Origin: Pythium myriotylum
Taxonomy: Eukaryota; Oomycota; Peronosporomycetes; Pythiales; Pythiaceae
DNA length: 64,000 nt
Direction of reading: 5' to 3'
NCBI GenBank assembly: GCA_023091665.1
Contig: JALJCQ010000019.1
Span: forward strand, 124,001 to 188,000
Below the pieces are notes generated by a model, which was not told the origin of the DNA, ran no database searches, and worked only from the letters and a program-made list of their open reading frames with translations. This document shows positions 63,119-64,000 of this stretch, piece by piece (the stretch's first letter is position 1; each line of letters opens with the position of its first letter). A program made the translations under genes and the position numbers.

Positions 63119-64000
63119 ATGAGTGCTGACGTATTCTCTGTCAACAAACCAGCTTCGATCGACCAATTACCCCCTGGTGCAACACTTGACGCACCTCTAT
63201 TAACGACGCCACCCTCGACTCGTCCGTACGACTACGTCACTCGCCGATGGCAACTCTTCAACCTCTACGACGGAAGTCGCGTCGTACCCTTCGACGAGGC
63301 GACCTTGGGAGCCATCTCGCACCTGCCGTTGCCACTGCAAGTAGCCTTCCGACTCAAGATGCTCGGCATCTTCGAGCTGCAGTTGCTCGTGGTGTGGGCC
63401 GTCGTCGCGGTCTTTCGCTACGAGCCGCAGGCCAAAGATGTGGCTGACCGCTTCTTCGACCCTCCGGTGGCGCGTCTCGTCATAGCCTTTGTTGCGGGGC
63501 TCGCACTGCTCGTCGGACTCTACTTTGCGCGCAACCGGTTCCCACTGAACTGGGGTTTGCTGCTGTTCTTCACGTTTGCGCAGTGTTTGTGTTTCGTGGG
63601 ACTGGGCGTCGTGCTGGACACGAATATCGGCGTGATCAACTGCGGGTTCACGTTCCTCAGCGTTGATCATGATTGTACTGTCATGCATACATTCGCGTTG
63701 GGGCGAGCTCGAGATGCTGTTCTCGTCGTTTTATGCCGGGTTGATCGGGTATGTGGTGTCGGCGCTCGTTCTGTACGGGGTGTTTCGACACGACTTCGCA
63801 ACGAAGGAGGGCTTCGGAGCGACGCTGGGTTTCCAGTTGTTGCTGTTGCTTTGGTTCTCTTACGACGCGATGTCGATGTATCAGATCATGTCGCCGGACG
63901 AGTACATGCATGGGGTGATCTACTTTTACACCGACTTGATTTTGCTCGCGGCGGTGATTGCGGCGATCGTTGGTGCGGCGTTGGCATGTGCGGCAATTGC
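63119..64000 (+). pseudogene. BI-1-like copy 2, frameshifted and cut by window edge
   Basis: The sequence matches 61,102-61,931 with an offset of 2,017 bp, but lacks GT near 63,663 (AGCGTTGATC instead of AGCGTGTTGATC). That shifts the frame after TFLSV and ends the protein early. After 63,946 the sequence departs from copy 1 and would encode a run of Ala/Val/Ile residues (AAVIAAIVGAALAC in the old frame), a more ordinary last membrane helix. Either copy 2 is a recent pseudogene or the 2-bp loss is a sequencing or assembly error. Confidence 0.75.

Overview
The window looks like nuclear DNA of an oomycete (stramenopile), with high but not complete confidence. Host genes have short GT-AG introns of about 59-75 nt. 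A RidA-family gene has an oomycete-type Inr plus flanking-promoter element just upstream. The retrotransposon pool (copia elements, a chromodomain gypsy with a second RNase H and an SYIDD reverse transcriptase, LINE, Tc1 and a Crypton-like tyrosine recombinase) is of the kind found in oomycete genomes. No species can be named from the sequence.

Layout. 1-15,242: a cluster of one Ty1/copia family, with six identical-length 357-bp LTRs in both orientations, one nearly complete gag-pol (6,451-10,818), two RT-less truncated elements and three pol fragments. Coordinates 1-6,446 are repeated at 8,761-15,242. 15,243-35,610: a nested retrotransposon block. A LINE fragment was split by a very large gypsy (family A). 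Its 5' LTR carries a deleted Tc1 element (15,409-16,519). Family A was in turn interrupted by a family B LTR (26,248-27,277). 35,611-41,600: a minus-strand Gag-protease element without RT or integrase, ending in a family B LTR. 41,900-43,200: a broken Crypton-like recombinase. 43,343-64,000: host genes, namely a vezatin-like membrane protein, an unknown SAM-like protein, eIF1A, a TMEM94-like P-type ATPase relative, a RidA-family protein, a TPR protein, a double-AAA ATPase, proteasome beta-1 (PSMB6) and two copies of a Bax-inhibitor-1-like gene.

Main discovery. Target-site duplications show that 15,402-26,247 and 28,341-34,585 are two halves of one element. Family A has a 4-bp AGAT duplication at both outer ends. 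The family B LTR inside it has GGAA on both sides once the segment 27,278-34,585 is read in the opposite orientation. The two family B LTRs are in inverted orientation and could have recombined to flip that segment, or the assembly may have flipped it. Restored on paper, family A is about 16 kb. Its order is LTR, tRNA-type primer site, small ORF, Gag, protease, RT, RNase H, second RNase H, integrase, chromodomain, then a second coding block with three Myb/SANT-like domains and an SF1 (Upf1-like) helicase, then PPT and LTR.

All 26 copies I found of a 16-nt motif (GAAGTGATCAGTCTGG or its GAAGTGAACAGTCTGG variant) lie inside this element. They form clusters in the LTRs, at the protease-RT, RNase H-integrase and SANT-helicase boundaries, and in the non-coding 3' part. 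Within coding linkers most copies keep one reading frame and encode EVISL or EVNSL peptides. I know of no described LTR retrotransposon with this combination. Family A is decayed (frameshifts, integrase Glu replaced by Lys), so this copy is not active.
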